Shown one piece after another: positions 47,987-60,472 of a DNA stretch of 64,000 nucleotides. The position numbers and the translations under genes are program-made. Location of the stretch: contig LNAC01000274.1 of the NCBI GenBank assembly GCA_002007465.1, forward strand, positions 1,612,493-1,676,492, read 5' to 3'. The notes beneath the pieces are model-generated. The model made no database searches. It saw only the letters and a program-made list of their open reading frames with translations, and was not told the origin of the DNA. The stretch is from Ailurus styani. Its lineage: Eukaryota > Chordata > Mammalia > Carnivora > Ailuridae. Each line of letters begins with the position of its first letter. Position 1 is the first letter of the stretch.

Positions 47987-48414
47987 CACTGGACTTTCAG
48001 GGGCGTCCAAGGTCAAGCAGGCACAGTTTCAAAAGATAACATCATTTGTTGCTTAGCGATCGACCGGAACACAAATGGGGAGATGGTGCTGAAATCTCTT
48101 TAGTCTTACAAGCCACCAAAACCACCCTCATTTCATGGGACCTGGTGCAGGATAGTGGGACGGAGGGAGCGGCAGGCAGAGCGGAGGCGGGAGGAAGGGG
48201 GGAAGGAAAAGACAGAGCCCCAGAGAAGAAAGGGGAGTGGTCCCCAGCTACGCGGCCAGATGCTTCCGGCAGGGGCGGGCCGTGGCGGGGTGCCTCACTG
48301 GCTAGTCGGTGACCCACCCCCGGCTGCACCCCTGACCGGGCAGCCGCGGAGACCCTGCCTGGGCAGGAGGGGGTGCATCTGCCAGTCACAGATACTTAGA
48401 GACTGGGACAGGGG
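47987..48414. other. Intronic, purine-rich, no gene seen
   Basis: A purine-rich tract lies at 48155-48240. No coding or repeat assignment was made. Confidence 0.4.
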
Positions 48415-48616
48415 TGGATACGCTTTTTCTGCAGAAAACCAGATAATAAACATTCTGGGCTTTGCCAGCCCACCAGTCTCTGTGGCCACAGCACCTTGAA
48501 CGCAGCCCTAGACAGCACATAAGTGAATGGGCAGGGCCGGGTTCCAGGAAGACTTTATTTACAGAAATAGGGGGGTGTCGGGTGCGGACCTCAAGCCGCA
48601 GCTAGGTGACCCCTGG
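48415..48616 (+). mobile_element. Old hAT-type DNA transposon fragment
   Basis: The series ttctgcagaaaaccagataa, taaacattctgggctttgcc, aagtgaatgggcagggccgg, agactttatttacagaaata and a final gtgacccctgg follows a widespread non-autonomous mammalian element nearly end to end. No gene is present. Confidence 0.65.
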
Positions 48617-51600
48617 ACTGGCGTATGGAGGACATGGTTGCCCCCCTCCCTTCTCCCTGCCCAGGGCCTCGGATACACGCAGTTGGACCATCCGTCTTCG
48701 GTCGTGGTGCAGTCCCGTCATTGGCCCATGAATAGCTTTCTCTCCCTTCGTGTCTGTTTCCTGGATCACATAATCAGCCATTGTGAGCCCACCATCCAAG
48801 CCCAAGATCTAGCAGCTGCTCAAAACCAGCTTCTACCTGTGTGCTCCTTCCCTGTTCTGTTCCTCCTCAGCTGCAGGCCTGCCGAACGTGGGTTTGTCCC
48901 TCCCTCTCGCCCTGTGGGGCACCCAGGGAGAATGTGGGATGACCCAGTCCCACGAGAAGTCTGAGCTGGCCGTCCCTGGAGTGCATCAGGCTCACGGAAC
49001 GCCCACACGTGCCACTCAGACGGGCAGGGACAGCACCCGGTACGTTTTTGGGTGCTTTTCAAATCCCCAGTAGCTGGGCTGAGGAAGCTTTTGCAGTCTC
49101 TCGCTTTTAGTCTCATTGAAAGCATGTCCCTGAGCCCCGTTGTCTAACCGGCTTTCCCACGTTAGGAAGAGAAGATGTTTGATTCCAGCCCGTTTCCATT
49201 CTGTCCTCTGCTGCTGGAATGTCACGGGTCTGGGCTGCAAAGCCAGCTCGCCAGTCTGCTCTGAGCCCTGCATGAGCGAACGCGAAGCCCTGGGGCTAGG
49301 AGGGCTCTGACCGAGGATACCTGAGGGGAGGCTGGCCTGCGGTTGCAGGGTACAGGGTCACCTGGGGCTTCCGCCTGCTGCTGAAGAGTCACCTTGGTCC
49401 CAGAGGGCGCCCTGGGGGGACCCAAACACGGGCCGCCTGGAGGCCGCGCTCCCATGAAGGGGAGCCTGCCTTTCAGGGGGTTGTTTTCGTTTCAACTTTC
49501 CAAGGTAGTATTTGTGGCCGGAGTGTCCTAAGTGAGGAAGTGCCCCTTCTCGGCCACACTTGAGCTGAAAGGAGGTGTAGGGGAGGAACAGCAAGACGAG
49601 GCAGAAGGTGAGTCGTCGGTGCCCGACAGTGATACCTACACTGTCGCCGGGCTGCAGGATGCGGCACCCTGCCCTTTCCCACCGAGGCTGCCGAAGGCTG
49701 GGGGCGCGGGGCTGCTTTGGCCAGGCTGCTGGGGCTGCAAATAAAACGCCCTCCAGCCCGCCCCTCATTCCCTCTGGGTGCGGTTGTGGGTTTTCCCCAT
49801 CTCCGTGGTCCCCAGAGAGCAGGCTGGGGGCCTGGCAGACCCTGTCTGTGCTCGGATCACTCAGATGCACCCGGACGGCGGCGCCAGAGGCCCTGGGACA
49901 GTGCCACCTAGAAGGGTGGGGGGCTCCTGGCAGGTTCCCGCGGGGCCCGGGCAGGTGGCAGCGAGGATTCCTGATGTGATGGCTGTGGGCACCTTTGTCC
50001 TCCTGGAGCACTTCTCGCATCCTCCCCATGGGTCCTCCCTCTCCGAACACAGTATCTTCTAGAACTCTCCGTAGTTTCATGCTTCTGCTCACACATTCGG
50101 GGGCAGCTTCCCTGTTTCCATCTCATTCTGAATTTACTAGAACCTGTACTGTCCGGTCCGAGCGTCCTCACACCTGTCTCCTCCGCCCCCCAGCCAGGTG
50201 CTTGCTCCTAGGGTGTGTGATATCTAGACCCTCAGAAACGTAAAATAATGGGAAAACGAAGGTTTGTAAAATGGGGGCACAGGGCCCTTCTCGGACCTGC
50301 CGCGGTTCTTCTGGGCAGCGGAGGATGCCCACAAGATGTGGACGGCCTCCTGCCCCCCCCTTCTGGAACACGGTGGGGGGTTGATGTGGACGCGTGGCCT
50401 GCCTCTACGGTTGCTGGGCCGGCCCAGGCCGGGCTGCAGGCTGCAGAGGGAGTGCCGGGCTGACCACGCCTCTCGCTCCACCGCCAGCCCCAGGAGGCAG
50501 CCTCGTTTGCTCGGCCGGGCTCCAAGGTGGAGGAGGAGGAGGAGCGGGCACACGTGCCTCCTGGGTTCTCCCCACGCTGGAAGCTGGAGTGTGGGCCCTG
50601 CGATCCCAGCCTTTACATCCCTGTCTCTGCCTGAGAGAGGCAGCGGGTTGGGGGTCAGCTCACAAGACTGCGCGCCTCGGTCCTGCATGAGGGGCAGGGC
50701 CGATGGGCCCGAGCCCTCCCGCTCTCACCCCTGCAAGGAGGGGGCAGCCCAGAGAGGGGCACGGACTGGCTCCGGGGTCACGGCCTGCTAGTGGCAGCGT
50801 GAGGGCAGGACCAGCCGGCCTCTCCGTGCCCCTTCCCCAGCCTGTGGATGGGCAGGGATCGCAGCGGGGGTGGCTGGATGTGCCCTCGGCGCCCCTGCAG
50901 GCTCCCTCTGCCTCCTACCCTGCCCCGTCCAGCTGCTGCCCCCACTGCGGGCTCCAGGCTTGGGGTTTGCAGGGCTGAGCTTGGCTGTTCCTCGGGGTCT
51001 TGGCGGAGAAAGTGCAGAGCAGCAGTTCCTTCCACAAAGCCGCACTGTTCTCAGCAAATCCTCCCAGGATCGGGGTGCATTTTTTTCAAGTGATTCAGCA
51101 GCACGTGAATGGGAAGGGCCTGAGCCCAAGGCTTCGGGAACCGTGACCAAGGCCTCTGGCATGAGATCCCGCTGGGCTCCCAGGGAGAAGGAAGGGTGGC
51201 GGGGCGTGAGTCGGGGGCCTGCCAGGGTCCTGGGGATCTGGGGCGGCCGGCTGAGCTGCGAGCACCCCAGCTTTTCTCTGTACAGCTGAGGAACCCTTAG
51301 GGGTGGTTCCCTCATGCTCCCCAGGGGGCCTCAGCCGGTGGACAGGAAGTGGAGGTGGGAACGCTGGTCTCCATGGAGACAGGGCATCTAGTGGACAGCG
51401 GCTCATGGGAATGTGCTAGAATCTCCCAAGGCCCAGGGCTGGGCCACACTGCTGTCTGCTGTCCTCCCTCGTGCACCCATCACCCTCCTGCCCCACCCTC
51501 GGCCCCCACACACGCACGTGCTCTGAGGGGCGGTGAGGGCAGGCCTTTCCCACCCCGGCCTGAGTCACGCCACCAACCTTGCCCTCACCCTGGTCAGGCG

Positions 51601-54600
51601 CAGCCCTGCCCCAGAGCTGGGGACATCGGTTGGCTCCCCAGAGTGAGGAGGCTTGCAGGGACCCCCAAAGGTGGCAACGGGCCTGTCGGGGCTGCTGCTC
51701 GGACGGAGGGAGCCCCTGATTGCCTCCTACCATCACAGGAAGGTTTTAATTGTGAAATGATGCCCCCCCCTTTTTCTCAGTTCCGTAAAAGAAACGAATT
51801 GGAGGAAGTCGGCCCCACTGCTGACTGAGAGCGGCCAGGCCCTGACACCAGGGAAGGCAGAGCCAGGTGTCCGGGGAAAGCCCCCTCCCCACCCCGTGGC
51901 CACCGAGGGGCACCTGCAGCGGCGGCCGCGGCCGGACAGCAAAGCCGGGGGGACAGGCGGGGCTGCAGCTCCCACGGACATCTGGGTGCGGAGGAGTGGC
52001 GTCTCCCGGGCTATTGGACCGCACCCCGTTTCCACGTGCGGGTCCGTGGGGAGGGGCGTGGCCTTGAGACCCGGGGGTCTGAGCGGGCCTGCGGGCCTGC
52101 GGTCCAGGGGAGCCCGCTTCTCTTCCTCAGTCCCTGCGTGCCCCGTTCCCTGCCCTCCCGCTGGGGAGGTCGCCCACCCTGCTCACGAAGCAGATGCCGT
52201 CCCGCTGGAGAGGTTCAAAACCATCCTTACGATGCCCCCCGAAGCCCACTGAGGTGCCGTCACACGTCAACAGTTAGGGACCCCGCAGTGGTGGGGGCAG
52301 GGCCCTGAACACGTCCTCCTCTCGTTACAGCTTTTATAGGGCAGAGCTGCAGCTGTCACTGCTGGGTGGGTCTGGGCGTGGACGGGGGCTGTGGGGCACC
52401 CCCTCGCTGTCCCACGTCTGGCCCCGAGGGCTAGGGTGTGAGTGGGATGGGGCGCCCCCTGGGCTGCCCTTGGCCGGGCTTCCGACGAGCTCATCAAAAC
52501 TGCGAGGGACCTCAGCCAGGCCGACCAGCCGTGCTGTGTCACCTGTCCACCCAAAAGGGTTAAGACATTCCTGTCCCCGGTGGCAGCTGCAGCACGTAGT
52601 TACAGGTGGTAGTGGGGACATTGGTAGCGCTGTGATTGGAGGGTGTACTGTCCAGACTTGGGCGCCCCGCTCTCTGGAGAGCGTGGATGAAGCGGGGGAC
52701 CCTGCACTGTCCCCAAGCCCCCAGCAGAGTGGAGCCCACCTGGACTGAGGGGCAGCTGGGTTTCCTCTGAAGAGGCTGGCACGTAATTCTGCGTGAAGAC
52801 AAGGAAGTGGACCGAGTGACCCACAGAAGGCGTTTGCAGCCCGGGCAATGCAGTGGCCCCGTTTCCACCTACCAAGTGCCCTTCCACGCACTCACCCCCG
52901 TGACAGCGCCCCACTGCAGTGGCTCTCGAACCCCGGGGCCCGCGGTGGGCTTGGCTCAGCCGCATACTTGTCACTGTGCAGGGTGACCCCTCATGACTGG
53001 GGACAGGACAGGAGGGTCTTTGGCAGATGTGCTGGCGAGTCGAGGGCCCCGTCTCTCTCTCCCCCTGCGCGGGTGGCACTGGGAACAGGCCCCTAGCACA
53101 GCGACCCCAGGGCCGGGGGCAGGACGGAAGAGCAGAGCAGCGCCGTTCCTGTGGGCAGCGGTCTCCCTGGGCGGCCCTCCCGGGTTCCCGCTGGTGGCTG
53201 CAGTCCGTGGGCTGGGCTGAGAGGGGACGTGGCCTCTGGTGGTCACATGGAGCCCGCCCTGCCACTCTGAGTCAGGGCACTGGTGAGACTCAGATGATCC
53301 GGGGCTGGATTTTGACCTTGTACTTAGACGGGTGTTTTTTCCGAACCCCAGAGATTCCCACATTCTGGGCACATTGTGGGCAAAGGCATGAATTTTCCCA
53401 AAGCCGGAAGCTCGGCGTCGGCCGACACCCGGGCCTGGGGACTTAGCGTGAGCTGAGTGCATTGAAACAAGGCCATGAAGGTCTAAAAGTCATGTTTTAA
53501 CACCCACAGCTTCACCTAGCTCTGGAATTGGGAGCCGGTGTCCAGCAGAGTGGCCCCACGGGGACGTGTTCTGTTAGGAGGTGTTCATATAGGTAGCAGA
53601 CGGGATTTCTCCGGAGAGTGGCCGGGCTCACGGGAAGGCAGTAAAGACGACTCAGTGGGCGTTAAATAAATGAACTCCTTAGAGGTAGTTCTCTTTCTGG
53701 GTCTGGCTCCCCACAGATTATGGGGATGCCTCGTTATTCTCCGATGCTTCCCCAGGAATGTCTACGGACACAGTAGGACTCAGGTGGTGGTGGTGTGCGG
53801 GCCGGGGGTACGATCTGAATCTGTGCCCTGGCTGGTCAAGTGCGCCCCCTCCCAGCCCACCCCCCCCGGGCCAGGCCAGGCCATGTTGTGTGCTGAGGAC
53901 ACCCTAGGTTTCCCGAAAGCCCCTGCTGTTCTCACCCCACTCCACCTCCGCCCCGGGCAGCAAGGGGGACAGTCTGGCCTCCCCGGGCCTTCCCTGGGCA
54001 GGCGTCCTCTCTCAGAGTCTGAACATAGCCTGTGTTCTTTGGATCATCGTCCCGACCTTGACTCTCCACCCACCCAGCTCTTTTCCATCCCAAATCTGGC
54101 CGGGTGGACTAGGAATTGTTTTTGCAGGCTGCTGGCGGGGGGAAGTGACATCATGTGATGTCCGCGGCCCAAGGGGTGGGGGCAGGGGCTCTGCGGTTGC
54201 GTGTGCTTTGAATTAAGTCGACGGTTGTGCATTCCAGTAGTCAACATCTGGCGGTGAATTCATCAGCCAGTGTATCACCCTTGATCTCAAACCCAGATGT
54301 TGTGTTAACGGCAGAAGGGGAAGAAGAAAAAACAAAATCAGAGCAGCTCAGGGAGAGGCCATCATTTTTTAGCACAAAGCAGTTAAAACAAGGATCTTTA
54401 TAAAGCCCCTTGCTCCGCCACTGCCTCTGGATCCTGCCGCCAGGAGCAGACCGTGGGGCAGAGCTGCTCACCGCAGCGGGGTGGACAGCGTGTGGGCTGG
54501 TCGTCCACCCAGGGCCAGACACCAGGCCCAGCACGTAGTAGGTGTTCAGCAAACGTGTGTCCTTGCTTCGGTTTTCATTTCCTCTCAGACTCTTGGCGTT

Positions 54601-57600
54601 TTTCCCCAGTCCTGGCCTTTGAATGGCCTGGGACTGAGAGGGGCCCATCTTTTACTCAGAGTGGCCTCCATCTCAGAGCTGTGGTGATACCTCTGCCCTG
54701 GGGTGTTGGAAATGCCTTTCTGGAGAGCTCTCTGTCTCCTCTCTGTCTGCCACTCGGGTTGGAAACGGTGTGCTTCTGTGTTTCCCTGTGCAGTGTCTGA
54801 CTTCTTGTCTGGGCTGGATGCTCCTTGAAGGCCATCTCTGTTACCGAAGACCCTCCCTCCCCTCACCCCAGGAGGAGGTCCACGCTTTTAGGATTTCACC
54901 TGAACGGCAACTCAACCCCGAGCTCTGAGTCTGGCTGCTAAGAAATCCGCACTGTAGTGTCACGCTGGGGGCACCAGGCTGAGGGGCAGAATGTCCGCAG
55001 CCAGACCTGCTTGGGGTCCCCCGTGCGGCCGCGCCAGCCTTCCGTCCCCGTGGGGCCCCTCTGCCTGTTTCCCCCAGGTCTCCTGCCTTCAGCTTGCCGG
55101 TGGGATCCTCCGGTGTCGATGAATTTACTTGCTAAAGCTTCGCTGGTACCCTTCCCCACCCACAGTGCTGAACCCGCACAGCCCGTGCTGCCCTGAGCGG
55201 GGCCGCAGCCTCTCCGTGGACAGGTGTGCGCCCAGCATCGCTCCGTCTCGGACGGTGGTGCTGTTTTTGGAAGATTGCCATAGAGTTGGTCGGTCTTTGC
55301 TTCTCTTGATTCTCTTTCCTTCACATTATCGCCCATTTCACAAAGTGGAGAGGAAATTCCCATGCAGCATTCAGAGACCCCAAAGAATCCTGAGTTCTTG
55401 TTTTGCGTGGACAAGCCCAGCTGGGGTTCCCCCTGCCCCCACGTCCCTGCAAGGTGCAGGCAGCCTGGGAGCCAGTTCACGTGCTGCTCTCAACCCACGA
55501 GTCTGCCCTGGACCCTGGATTCGACCAGTCCCTTCTTTCCAATAATTTAAAAAAGGAAAGCATGTCGTCTGTAGCCCTGAAGCAAAGTCAGCGAGTCAGG
55601 AAGCGGCGTCCAACCCGGAGCCTGGGATTCGTGCCGACCAGGGGGTGCCGTCCGGACCCCAGCGGCTGGCGTGATGGGGCGCTCCCAGCCTCTCACCCAC
55701 AGGAGTGGGAGAATGTGTACCGGGCACAGTGTGTCCCGCGGCCCCGTCCCCTGCCCCTCACCACAGCCTGGAGAAGCGCAGGGGGCTGGTGGTGGCCGTA
55801 CCTCGGCATCAGCTCTGAGCCGCTGTGCCTCCGGGGCTCGGGACATCCATGACCCTACGCAGCAGGCAGGGGGCTAGGGCAGGGTCTAGCCCGGGGCTGC
55901 CCCTCTGGAGTAGGGATTCGGACTGCCTGGGAGCCTTAGGGCTTTTCTAGAAGAAAAATGCATGGATCCGAACACGTGGAACAGAATGGAACCTGTTCCC
56001 TGAGGTTTTCTCATTGCTCTGGGGGTGTTTATGGAGGACCCGTTGTGGGTGAGGTGTCACGTGGTATAGCGGACCTCGGAAAAGCAGTTCGAAAAGGCAC
56101 ACAGGATTGGGTGTATCCTAGTAAAATCCAGCAGCCGTGCTCCTCCCAGAACTGTTGTCTTTCTTGGACGTTCCTGGTTCGTTGGATACCACCAGCCAGT
56201 GACAAGGCGAACGCCCCAGAGACACCTGGGGCGTTAATCTCGGGCATTAATCTGGGACGGTTCATGATTTGCATCAGCACTTCCCCATGTGGCAGCACAA
56301 TAGGGTATAGATGAGGCAGGTAATGAGAGAGACCACAGACAGACTCACCTGGGCTGCCCAGATGTCTCAGGGACAGCCTGGTTCCATCTGGCAAGGACCT
56401 GGAGGGCCCCGACTATGGTCAGACTGTAGCCTGTGCCTGGTAGAAGCCCCCTGAACACATGGGTGCAGGTGTTTACAGCAGGATGGAGGAGAGATGTGGA
56501 ATGTGCCAAAGGCCACAGGAGGATAGGATCTCCCAGAGCAAGACAGGAAAGGGCAATTTTACCTGGGTTTTGAAGGATGCATAGAAGTTCTCCTGGCAGG
56601 GAGGGGCGGATGGCCTTCGGGGCAGAAGAGACTTGTCTGTCCAGACTTGGGGATACCCAGGGGCAGGTTTGGGTTCAAGGGACCCTGATAGACTGGCGGA
56701 ACAGCCGGACAGGAGCAGCAGGGGAGAGAGCTGCTGACTGGCCCCAGGATGCAGAGAGTGTCTTATTTTAGACGAGGGCAGTGGGTGGCTGAGGAAGACG
56801 TTTGAGCCCGGAGGGACGCAGCTATAAAAGTCTGCTGGCGCTGGGGGTGGAGCAGGGTGGGAGCAGGAGGAGCCACTGGAAACAGGGTGACCCACTCCCA
56901 GGGGCAGAGCCCTCTGTCGTGTGTGGCCCACTGGATGGCACTTCCCAGATGTGGCTTTGCAGGTTGGGGCCTGGCTTAGCTTGGGAAACAGGAACCTGCC
57001 CTTTGTGACTCAGCTCCAACAGAAGGAGACCGAAGAATGGGGTTTGGGCCTGCGCGGGGCCGGGGGGTGGGGGGCAGGCTGGCCTCTGGTGCCAGGCTGG
57101 GGTCCAGGGGAGGGCACAGATGGGATGCACGTGCCTGGGCCTCCCTGCTCCGTGGGGAAGACAGCCCCGGCCAGGGGGTTCCAAGACGCGAGCTGCCCGC
57201 CTGGGGCTGGAGGACGGAGGCCCCTCTGTGCCCGGCTCTGTCTGTTCTCTGTTGCTCTGTTTTGCTGGCGTCCGCATTAGCATAACACTCTCCCGAGTGA
57301 TCCTGCACAGCTGAGCTGTGGAGGGCAAAGCTTTGAAAGCCGTTAAAACGGGCCCTGTCACCAGCCGATAAGCCTGCAGATGGAATGAGGGAGGGCTCGG
57401 CCCCAGGGACACGTGAGCAGCTGACCCTCGCCACGTCGGGGTGCAGGCTGGGGCTGGGTCCGGGCTTAGTTGCTGGTAGGCCGCCCTGTGGTGCACGGCC
57501 CATGAGCAGCCTCCGGCTCTGGCCAACATTCCAGAACCTTCCCAGCCCGACCTCTTCCTCTCTCCTTCATCTTGTGTCATGGCCTGGGATCATTTTCTTT

Positions 57601-57961
57601 CCGTTTGGCCTCCTTCCCTGGCACCTGTCCCGTGGGTCTGCCGGTGGGGCCCAGGAACGTTTCCTTCGGGGAGGGGGGCAGAGCACTGTGACCCCTCCTT
57701 TGTCGTGCCCTTGATGGGAAATGTGTTGTTATTATCATAAAGAATCACCCCCAGGGTGTTCTGCAGGATCACTTTGAAGACGAACTAGGCGTAGCAGGTT
57801 AGACCCTTCATATGTAAGAACCCCCAAACCCAGATCTGATAGGGTCTCCTGGGGAGGCCATTAGCCCTCCGGCCTCAGCCTGGAAAAGCCTGTTTGGCAG
57901 CGGCTGTGGATGCAGGCTGGGTGGTGGGACTCTCTCCATCCTTCGTTAGAGGATGATGATC
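48617..57961. other. Intronic, GC-rich, no gene seen
   Basis: About 9 kb lie between the nested gene and exon 2. Small repeat scraps are visible: a MIR tail (cccagcacgtagtaggtgtt) near 54528 and a MER5-like start (cagtggctctcgaacc) near 52917. An AT-richer patch at 54240-54420 and a CpG-poor block at 57230-57350 (gtccgcattagcataac) might be conserved, but nothing shows this directly. No exon was supported. Confidence 0.45.
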
Positions 57962-58105
57962 ATGGCCCAGTTAATTCGCTTATCTGCTTCCCCAGCCGCC
58001 AACGAATACACATTGGAGAGAATTTTAAAAAGCCCCCAAGCTGTCAAGCGAGGCATCAACAAAGAGCTTTATCAGCGACTACCTCAGGAAACCCGCTGGT
58101 CCTGA
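57962..58105 (+). promoter_or_regulatory. Candidate conserved intronic element or 47-codon small ORF
   Basis: This block differs in composition from its GC-rich surroundings. It holds homeodomain-type ttaatt (57971), GATA-type cttatct (57979-57985), ctgtcaa (58041, TGIF/MEIS-like), aacaaag (58058-58064, SOX or TCF-like) and a second GATA-type tttatcag (58068-58075). It is also open for 47 codons from ATG 57962 to TGA 58103-58105, with balanced codon content including [18 protein letters not shown]. An acceptor-like tatctgcttccccag ends at 57995. An intron 1 enhancer, an unannotated alternative exon, or chance are all possible. I favour a conserved non-coding element. Confidence 0.3.
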
Positions 58106-58276
58106 GAGACCGGCCTTCTGCTGTTGGCCCCGCCAGGGTCTCGTTGGAGAGTCCCGGGGCCAGAAGGGGTCTCAGAGTTTTACCCGCTCGGCGTGCGTGG
58201 GGGCGACTTGCTCATCTTGTGCCGCCTCGGATGGCCCCGTGGGGGCTGCGCTCACCTCTGTGTCTCTGTCTCGCAG

Positions 58277-58377
58277 TGATCAGGGCGAAAGCGGTCAGCG
58301 TGAAGGAGGTGGACTCTGGGAATGACATCTACGGCAACCCCATCAAACGGATTCAGTACGAGATCAAGCAGATAAAG
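58277..58377 (+). CDS. TIMP2: TIMP2 exon 2 (mature residues about 18-51)
   Basis: TIMP-2 is a secreted inhibitor that blocks matrix metalloproteinases 1:1 and also helps MT1-MMP activate pro-MMP2 at the cell surface. This 101-bp exon is bounded by ctgtctcgcag|TG and AAG|gtaacg. With a G from exon 1 it encodes V-I-R-A-K-A-V-S and continues through [20 protein letters not shown]. It forms part of the N-terminal inhibitory domain (OB fold), including the long A-B loop with the tyrosine (Y36 in the usual numbering) that contacts MT1-MMP. Compared with the human protein as I remember it, residue 26 is V instead of E. The exon opens in phase 1 and closes in phase 0. Identity is very secure. Confidence 0.97.
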
Positions 58378-60363
58378 GTAACGGGGGCCGTGGCTGGCTT
58401 GCCCCGCTGGGCAGAGCTGTGGGAGGGTCGGGAGTCGGGGGGTCCCCAGAGGCGGGAGACCCTGGGGAGGTATCCTGCCTTCTCAAGGATGCCGGGCAGC
58501 ATCCCAGGGCAGACGCACGTCCAGCTGACTTCCCTTAATCTGTACCTGCCTGGGAAGTTGTGTGGACGCGCTATGGTCCCGTCGACTAAGCTGTTTCAGA
58601 AACGCGTTCTCTTCGTTTCTATGGATGGTGAACGTGTGGTGGAGCCCGAGCGTCCTCACGGAGCTGGCCGCAGCTGCCGGGGGACGGTCCGCGGGTGCCC
58701 ATCGGTAGCTGAGCTAGCACGAGGTTCGCGGAGGCAAGAGAGCCTGGCCACCGCATCTGGGGGCCCTCACTGGCCCAGACTGTGCTGTGGGCTCTAGTCT
58801 TGCCCGGTCGGCTTTAATTCTAAGAGGAAGGCGTCCTGTGGGCAGGTGCGGTGGGGGCCGGCTTCCCGAAAGAGGCCAGGGGCAGACATGGAGACCACGG
58901 CCTGGCCAGCCGCAGAGAGAAGGGTCCGCCAGGTGGGAGAGGGGCGGGCGTGGAGCTGCAGACGGAGGGGCAGGTGGTGGGGTCAGTTTTCTCGGCACGT
59001 TCTCATTCAAGGCCGAATGGCAAGGAGCCTGTGTCTGCGAGGAGACGGGGCAGGGGGAGGGAGGAAGGACGGGCCGGGCCCGGGAGGAAAGGGATCGTTG
59101 TCAACAGTCACTGACGAGGTCTGTGGGAGAGAGGGAAGTCCTCGGTTCTGGCCGGAGAGACAGCTTCGTAAAGGCGGGAGCGGTCGCCGTCCGTATCTCA
59201 TTCTGTTACAGAAATAAGCAGCAGCAGGCAGTCAACGTTAGCGGAAGGTCAGTGCTGATTGGTTGCATCCGTGCCATTTGATGGGGTGACCTGCTCTCGC
59301 AGGGCTGAGTCTCTGTGAGTGGGACAGAGAACGTCTCTGTTCTTGCAGCCTCATGGAGGCGTCGTGAAAAGGCAGGTGTTGGCACCTAAGAAGTGCTCTT
59401 GCCCTTCGTGGGAGGCGTCATTTAGCAGAGCCCGTGGTCCTCACCTTTCCTGGGGTGCGTTGGACTGAGCTCTTGCAAAGCTGGTTTATCGTGACATTGA
59501 GATGACCCCATTGCATTGGGGTCTGCATGTTGAAACCTCCTCCTCCCCCCCAAAGCCCACGCTAGTGACCTTGGCGTAGGCATGGCAAAAATCCCCGTGA
59601 GGTTCCAGCGGATGCGCGAAGCCCGAGGGCGCCTGCGTTCTGCGTCCTCTGCTGTGCGGTCCTGGAGCGTGTGTGTGCGTTCCCCTTTCCACCGCCTCCC
59701 TCCCCCGGCACCCCCCGCTTCCGCTCGGCTGCGCCCCACAGCCGGGGTGGGGGGCCATTGTCCGTGCACACTCACATCCCCACCCTCTCTGTCCCCACCG
59801 GATGTGGGGGAACAGGAACCGCTGGCTGCGGCAGTCTCACTTCCTGCCGGGCTCTTAGAACGATGCCCCCCCCCACCTGGGTGGCAGGTGTGTCCCCAGA
59901 GACCAGCAGTTGGGACACCAGACCCCATTGGCCCATGGAGTCCTAACCATGGCCACGGAGGCAAGGGCACCTCCCCCACCAAGTAGCCAATGCTCGATTA
60001 GAGTTCCTGGGTTCCAGAAAGACGGTGGTCCTCCCAGTGGGTCGGAGTCACCTGGAGATACACAGACCTCTTTCTGGAGGCTCTGTTATGACCTCGTTGG
60101 GGGGAGGGAGACCCCGAGTGATGTCGGAGATGGGTTGCTCCAGGTGACCCTGTTGTCCCCAGCCTGCTGACAGCTGCCACACTTGTGACGGACGTTTCCA
60201 GAGACTCACTCTGCAGTGGGAATGGTCACCTTCTGACTAGCTCCTCCGCTCCTTCCGTTCCCCTTTTCCGTGCTGGGGGTCCCACGGTGCAGGCTGGGAG
60301 CCCCCAGGATGCTCACCAGCTGGGCAGGCCCGCTCTGCTCACGTCTCACCTTTGTCCTTCCAG
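58378..60363 (+). other. TIMP2: TIMP2 intron 2
   Basis: This 1,986-bp intron runs from GTAACG at 58378 to the acceptor acctttgtccttccag ending at 60363. It is GC-rich, with C-rich tracts (59676-59720 and 59860-59885) and no nested gene or nameable repeat. Confidence 0.93.
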
Positions 60364-60472
60364 ATGTTCAAAGGCCCTGACAAGGACATAGAGTTTATCT
60401 ACACGGCCCCTTCCTCCGCTGTGTGCGGGGTTTCGCTGGACGTCGGAGGGAAGAAGGAATATCTCATTGCAG
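60364..60472 (+). CDS. TIMP2: TIMP2 exon 3 (mature residues about 52-87)
   Basis: This 109-bp exon runs from ATG TTC AAA GGC to ATT GCA G, bounded by ccttccag and gtgtgt. It encodes [20 protein letters not shown], then [16 protein letters not shown]. The cysteine in SAVCGV is C72 of TIMP-2, which pairs with the N-terminal C1 to build the metalloproteinase-blocking edge; the SSAV loop beside it also contacts the protease. The internal ATG is M52 and not a start. The exon begins in phase 0 and ends in phase 1 (one base of the next glycine codon). Exons 4 and 5, with the rest of the protein, lie beyond the window. Confidence 0.97.

Larger units (their letters stand above)
26971..58276 (+). other. 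TIMP2: TIMP2 intron 1 (inferred), host of a nested CEP295NL relative
   Basis: The intron runs from GTAAGC at 26971 to the acceptor ctctgtgtctctgtctcgcag ending at 58276, about 31.3 kb. In human, TIMP2 intron 1 is also very long and contains CEP295NL on the same strand, and the same arrangement is seen here at 46.0-47.7 kb. The left boundary depends on the exon 1 inference. Subsections not listed separately hold only diverged repeats and unassigned GC-rich sequence. Confidence 0.6.

Noticed and set aside
57910..58797. 295-codon frame running through TIMP2 exon 2
   Set aside because: It reads through both splice sites of a well-defined exon. Only the exon portion matches TIMP2, so it is not a separate gene. 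The in-frame leader just upstream is reported as a finding.
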